Positions 6,758 through 10,445 of a DNA stretch of 10,445 bases are shown one piece after another. Position 1 is the first letter of the stretch. Each line of letters starts with the position of its first letter. Both the position numbers and the translations under genes were made by a program. Origin of the DNA: Planctomycetaceae bacterium (GTDB lineage: Bacteria > Planctomycetota > Planctomycetia > Pirellulales > Pirellulaceae); assembly GCA_003501565.1 (NCBI GenBank), contig DNPC01000768.1, positions 1-10,445 on the forward strand, read 5' to 3'. The notes beneath the pieces were generated by a model, which saw only the letters and a program-made list of their open reading frames with translations, was not told the DNA's origin and made no database searches.

Positions 6758-7459
6758 CTATCCTTTGCATTTCCAAAGGCGCACCGAGTCGAAAACGATC
6801 CGACAATTCGGGCCGCCTTTGAAAGTGAACCTTGGCCCGAGTTTGTCCTTTTCGTTGATGATGGTGACCGATTCATGTCTGTACGTCTTACTGTAGCCGT
6901 TGACGCCAATGGTGATCTCACCCTTCCTGTATTCGATGACCATGTCGATCCATTCACCGAGTTTGAGACCTGACTTCGGTTCGGAAAACGACGGACCATC
7001 TGGCAGCTTGATTCGGTGACCGCCTCCTTCAAGGTGGTTGAAGAGAATCATGTGGTGGCCAATCTGAAGAACGGGCCTGCCCGGAGTGAGTTTGTCGGTG
7101 TCGAACTTGAAACGCATGTGGCAAACAAGCGCTTCTGGGATTTGATTAAGGTGAACCACCGGTTCTAGTCCAAGGTGATGATCACGCTTCAGCGTTTTCA
7201 TCGCCTCTTCCTTCGATTTGAACCGCGCAGTTACAACCAGCTTTCCGTCTTTGATCTGCCTGTCGTTTTTCGGAGCTCCCCATCGTTCTCGGTTGTATTC
7301 CTCGTCAAAGTCGTCCGAGTAGACGAGTGTCCCCGTTTTGAAGAGTTCAGATTTGAATGAGCTCGGACCGTCGGCGGATGTGATGACCGTGGGGAGGAGG
7401 ATCGTGCTCAAAGACACGAAGCCACGAAGAATCGGGGAAAGTGGAATCGAACTTTGCAT
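6758..7459 (-). CDS. secreted LamG / DUF1080-like beta-sandwich protein
   Basis: 233 residues. A signal peptide is likely at 1-29 (hydrophobic GFVSLSTILLPTVITSA), so the protein is exported. The mature part begins with GTLVYSDDFDEEYNRERW and IKDGKLVV. It ends with GEWIDMVIEYRKGEITIGVNG and IVFDSVRLW. This is the pattern of concanavalin-like domains found in planctomycetes (LamG or 3-keto-disaccharide hydrolase/DUF1080 kind). These bind or cleave sugars, but no catalytic residues can be assigned here. There are three Cys (113, 219, 231). The ATG lies 33 bases after the stop of the haem protein gene, and the stop is 17 bases before the sulfatase-remnant start, so all three probably form one transcript. 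A role in polysaccharide handling is an inference from fold and neighbours. Confidence 0.75.
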   Translation of the reverse strand: MQSSIPLSPILRGFVSLSTILLPTVITSADGPSSFKSELFKTGTLVYSDDFDEEYNRERWGAPKNDRQIKDGKLVVTARFKSKEEAMKTLKRDHHLGLEPVVHLNQIPEALVCHMRFKFDTDKLTPGRPVLQIGHHMILFNHLEGGGHRIKLPDGPSFSEPKSGLKLGEWIDMVIEYRKGEITIGVNGYSKTYRHESVTIINEKDKLGPRFTFKGGPNCRIVFDSVRLWKCKG

Positions 7460-7492
7460 GATATTATTCGTTTCTCTTCGTGCAAGAACTGA

Positions 7493-10445
7493 CTACTTCG
7501 TGCGAAACGCCTTACTTTGAGTCAGAGCGTGAATGAACTCGCTGACCGCGAACTGTTTGCTTCTAGCCGAACTGACGATCTCCTTCGCCAGGTCCTCGTC
7601 GGTGAAGCCGAAGGGTCGGCCTAAGGCGTATTCGATCAGGTGTTCGGTGAAGCCGCGAGCGAAGTCTTCTTCGCGGTCGGCGATAAGGTCGCGTAGTTCG
7701 TGGTAGTCGTTGAAGCCGGGCCCTTTATGGAATGCTCCTGAGGCGTCGATTGTCCAGGTCTTTCGTTTTCCAACGCCTCTGCCTCTCCCGTCTCTCGCCT
7801 GATAACTGTCTTCAGTCCGCCACTTTCCGGCGGCGTTAAAGTTTTCGAGACCGAAACCGATCGGGTCGATCTTGCGATGACAGCTTGCGCACTGGGCTTC
7901 TTCCTGGTGTGCCAGAAGCCGCTCTCGCGTGGTGAGGATCTGACCTTCGAGACGCGAGATTTGTGGGACGTTGGGCGGTGCTGGCGGCGGCGGATCGTTT
8001 AGCAGGTGGCGCAGAACCCAGGCTCCGCGTTCGACCGGACTGCTCACGACGCCGTCGCTGCCCATCGCATGGATGGCGGCCATGCCGAGTAATCCGCCCC
8101 GGGGCGAATCGGCGGGCAGTTTGATTTTGCGGAACTCGTCGCCCGTGACGTCTTCGATGCCGTAGTATGTGGCAAGCAGGCCGTTGACAAACACGTAGTC
8201 GCTCTTCAGGAGTTTTCCCAGACGACCGTCTTTCGAATCGCGAAGTAGGTGGGCGAAAGATTGATAGACCTCTTCTCGCGTGGCGGCCCTGGTGCTTTCA
8301 TCAAAATCGCGGTGGAGGCTGACATCGAACTGGAAGAAATCGAGTCGCTCCATGTCCAGCCATTGATGCACAAAGCCGGACACGAAGTCATCCGAACGCG
8401 GATCAGCAATCAGTCGATCAACCTGCTGCCGAAGCACTTCTGGAAGATGCAGCTGGTTCTCTTCTGCTAGCTGGAGCAGTTCCTCATCCGGCGGTCCGCT
8501 CCACAAGAAGTAGGACAGTCGCACAGCCAATTCGCGGTCATTGAGCTGCCTTCGTTCGGCTTCGTCACCAGGTTCGAAGAGATAGAGGAATCCAGGCGAT
8601 GCGAGAATGACACTGAGCGGCGTGCGAATTGCTTCATCAAAAGAGTCGCCTGAATTGCGACGTGTTTCGTAGATCGCAACGAGTTGATCGATGAATTCTG
8701 CTTTCGGTTTCACTTCTCGAAATGCAGCGTTGGCGAAGTCGGTGAGAATCGCGCGAGCTTGTTCCGCTTCCATGCTAGCGCCGTGCCGCTCAGTCGAACT
8801 TGAGTTCCTGTCGAGAGCCGCTTGCAGCGGCGAATGCGTATTTGCTTTGGGTGCCGAATGCGGGCCTTCGAGTTCGACCCAGTCGATCCAGATGGCGGGC
8901 GGGTGGCCGTAGCCGTTTTTTGTTTTCCATTCGTTGTGAGCATTCCACAGCGCTTTGAGGTTTCCGTTGTTGGGCTGTTTCTCCTGCACCGCGAACTCGC
9001 GAATCGTATCGGCGGTGACCTCAAGGGGGATTTCGATCGTTTCCGGGTTCTCGATTGTCCCGGTGACTTGATGAGTGCTGATGGCCCGGCCTTCGAGTCC
9101 CCAGTTTCTGCTCTCGATCTGACGCTGAGGATGCCCCACCTGAATGAAACGCCGCTCGGCAGGAGTGCCTTCGACAGCCCCGACACGTACGCGCATGACA
9201 TAGCTGCCGGGTGGTAGTTCCATTTTCTTCGGAGGAACGATGATGCGACCGGTACCGTGAGCAAGCTTCAAGTAAGTGCCGCTATCGCGGTGTGGCAGGC
9301 TGACGTAGTGCTTGTGAAGAGCCAGACTTCGGCTTCGTGAAGGATCGGCTGCGGCAGCTTTGGCCGAGTCAACAAACCCGAAGTCCCTGGGATTGGGAGT
9401 GCCCTTCAAGCGGTCGGCAAAAGTATAAAATCGATTGGGATGATCGATCAGACGATCCGTCTTTCGAATCTCGGCAATAATCGCTTGATTCTCAGGAGTC
9501 TTCGCTGCTTCATCGACTCCTTTCTTCCACTGCGCAAAACGTTTCTGTTGTTCTTCGATCTGCGCGATTTCTTTTTCATTGTCCGGATTGATCGTCTTTT
9601 CGGGCTCGACGCGAACGATTGTGGATTCTGTAACGTCAACCTCAGTGATCGGTCCTTCCAGTTCCATCCAATCGACCCAGATGGCGGGCGGCGTGCCGTA
9701 ACCGTTCTTCTGCTTGTGGCGGTCGAACTCCTGCCTGAGAAGTTTTGCTGACTTGGGCTGGCGTTCCTGGATGCCGAACTCGCGCGGTGTCTTCGAACCA
9801 ATCACGATTGTGGTCTCGATGACCTCCGGGTTGTCTTCCGTACCTGTGACCTGGAGACTGGCAATTGGCTTGCCGGCGAAACCGGCTGGAACCTGATTGA
9901 CGCGTTGGGGATGCCCAATCTCGATGAAGTGCCGGGAAGGGTCGGAACCTTTCACCGCCCCGGCTCGAATTCGCAGCTTGTAGGTTCCCGGAGGAACGTT
10001 CTCCGATTTGGGTGTCACGTCGATGCGTTGGATCGCCCATGCGAGTTTCAAGTACGTACCGCGATCGCTGTTCGGTAGTTCGAGATATTTTTTCATATAG
10101 GCATAAGTGCGACCGTACCCGCCCTGGTAAGAAAACGAAGCTGCATTCGCGTCTCTGAAACCAAACTTCTTCGCGTCGGGCCCTCCCTTGAGAAGATCGG
10201 CATTCTGATAGAGCCGGATATTGTCGGTCAGATTGTCGAGGTTGTACTTCTTGCGCAGCTGCGCGAGGACGTCCGCGTTCTCAGGAAGATCGGCGGCTTT
10301 ATCGACTTCGGCTTTCCACAGCAGGTAGCGTTTATACGTTTCCTCCATCGCCTTTATGTTCTTGCGACTCTGCACGTTAACCGTGTCTTCCGGCTCGACG
10401 CGGAAGACCCGGGACGGTTGCTTCTGAGCCGCCTGTCGCTCGAAG
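7493..10445 (-). CDS. DUF1592/DUF1588/DUF1585 planctomycete c-type haem protein, C-terminal part
   Basis: At least 983 residues are visible. The N-terminus (expected signal peptide, PSCyt1 and DUF1587) lies beyond the right edge. A GTG at 10375 is not the start: the frame stays open to 10445, and the bases before it encode RVFRVEPEDTVN, which matches RVEPEKTIN in the second repeat. Counting from that GTG, two copies of a 263-residue unit run to about 505; each ends in a CBM-like beta-sandwich (GTYKLRIRAGA, then AIWVDWMELEGP). Next come DUF1595 (about 533-598), DUF1592 (about 592-740, LSYFLWSGPPDEEL), DUF1588 (about 758-855) with the haem motif CASCH (829-833) followed by KIDPIGFGLENF, and DUF1585 (about 888-960, EYALGRPFG). 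These proteins are exported and thought to act in electron transfer tied to polymer degradation, but their reaction is not established. It heads the LamG-sulfatase series. Confidence 0.92.
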   Translation of the reverse strand, partial: FERQAAQKQPSRVFRVEPEDTVNVQSRKNIKAMEETYKRYLLWKAEVDKAADLPENADVLAQLRKKYNLDNLTDNIRLYQNADLLKGGPDAKKFGFRDANAASFSYQGGYGRTYAYMKKYLELPNSDRGTYLKLAWAIQRIDVTPKSENVPPGTYKLRIRAGAVKGSDPSRHFIEIGHPQRVNQVPAGFAGKPIASLQVTGTEDNPEVIETTIVIGSKTPREFGIQERQPKSAKLLRQEFDRHKQKNGYGTPPAIWVDWMELEGPITEVDVTESTIVRVEPEKTINPDNEKEIAQIEEQQKRFAQWKKGVDEAAKTPENQAIIAEIRKTDRLIDHPNRFYTFADRLKGTPNPRDFGFVDSAKAAAADPSRSRSLALHKHYVSLPHRDSGTYLKLAHGTGRIIVPPKKMELPPGSYVMRVRVGAVEGTPAERRFIQVGHPQRQIESRNWGLEGRAISTHQVTGTIENPETIEIPLEVTADTIREFAVQEKQPNNGNLKALWNAHNEWKTKNGYGHPPAIWIDWVELEGPHSAPKANTHSPLQAALDRNSSSTERHGASMEAEQARAILTDFANAAFREVKPKAEFIDQLVAIYETRRNSGDSFDEAIRTPLSVILASPGFLYLFEPGDEAERRQLNDRELAVRLSYFLWSGPPDEELLQLAEENQLHLPEVLRQQVDRLIADPRSDDFVSGFVHQWLDMERLDFFQFDVSLHRDFDESTRAATREEVYQSFAHLLRDSKDGRLGKLLKSDYVFVNGLLATYYGIEDVTGDEFRKIKLPADSPRGGLLGMAAIHAMGSDGVVSSPVERGAWVLRHLLNDPPPPAPPNVPQISRLEGQILTTRERLLAHQEEAQCASCHRKIDPIGFGLENFNAAGKWRTEDSYQARDGRGRGVGKRKTWTIDASGAFHKGPGFNDYHELRDLIADREEDFARGFTEHLIEYALGRPFGFTDEDLAKEIVSSARSKQFAVSEFIHALTQSKAFRTK
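8861..9622 (-). repeat. second copy of 263-residue unit in haem protein
   Basis: It encodes TIVRVEPEKTIN through to AIWIDWVELEGP and includes a helical QKRFAQWKKGVDEAA part and a CBM-like sandwich. It aligns with the first copy at a constant offset of 789 bases. DNA identity is patchy (the stretch GATGGCGGGCGG is shared in phase), so the duplication is old. Confidence 0.75.
9650..10411 (-). repeat. first visible copy of 263-residue unit in haem protein
   Basis: It encodes RVFRVEPEDTVN through to AIWVDWMELEGP. It shares with the second copy the anchors RVEPE, LKG..., FGF, GTYLKLA, PPG-Y, GHPQR, QVTGT, KNGYG-PPAIW and DW-ELEGP. Whether a further copy lies to the right of the window cannot be told. 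Confidence 0.75.

Noticed and set aside
6741..6806. Upstream extension of the sulfatase remnant
   Set aside because: It would overlap the LamG gene and put about 22 extra residues before a well-placed signal peptide.
6381..6896. 171-residue plus-strand frame
   Set aside because: It lies antisense to the sulfatase remnant and the LamG gene, whose protein motifs are clear; its own translation shows no recognisable features.
7476..7503. CTTCGTGC direct repeat between haem protein and LamG genes
   Set aside because: Eight bases, one copy overlapping the coding end; likely chance.
8710..9264. 184-residue minus-strand frame within the haem protein
   Set aside because: It is an alternative-frame shadow of the repeat region, rich in Arg/Ser with no family motif.
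7493..10375. GTG at 10375 as start of the haem protein
   Set aside because: The frame stays open to the window edge and the upstream codons match the start of the second repeat copy.
1..10445. CRISPR array, insertion sequence, rRNA
   Set aside because: No regularly spaced repeats, transposase, IS ends or rRNA sequence were seen.

Overview
The window looks like chromosomal DNA of a planctomycete (class Planctomycetia), with a GC content in the low to mid fifties by eye. This rests on the gene families present. There is a long secreted c-type haem protein of the DUF1592/DUF1588/DUF1585 (PSD/PSCyt) group, which is characteristic of that phylum. There are two Ser/Thr kinases with an N-terminal anti-sigma-like zinc finger, one carrying a TPR tail. 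There is also a sulfatase remnant next to a secreted LamG-like protein, and a calcium-binding RTX protein with a C-terminal module that recurs in large planctomycete surface proteins. No genus can be named.

Layout. The plus strand carries the 3' end of an RTX-repeat protein (1-656), then two tandem kinase genes (793-3330 and 3345-5828) only 14 bases apart, surely one operon. About 330 bases follow without a convincing gene; they hold a strong hairpin. A small helix-turn-helix gene comes next, probably starting at a TTG behind an AGGAGG site (6157-6384). The minus strand then carries a gene series reading leftwards: the 3' part of the haem protein (10445 to 7493, running off the right edge), a secreted LamG-like protein (7459 to 6758) and a truncated sulfatase (6740 to 6405). 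The sulfatase converges on the HTH gene with a 20-base gap.

The two kinases share one input module: a zinc finger at identical residue positions, a W-R-x-L-M/L-P-K-D motif and a kinase domain. Their outputs differ. The first has no membrane segment and ends in an alpha/beta-hydrolase with an intact catalytic triad followed by a class III nucleotide-cyclase-like domain that has lost key catalytic residues. The second has one membrane segment and a TPR superhelix. The first kinase is the most unusual item in the window.

The minus-strand series has the look of the secreted degradation modules common in planctomycetes (haem protein, carbohydrate-binding-like domains, LamG, sulfatase). Here the sulfatase has lost most of its length and its formylglycine precursor residue, so this last step is probably dead. 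The haem protein carries two successive copies of a 263-residue unit.
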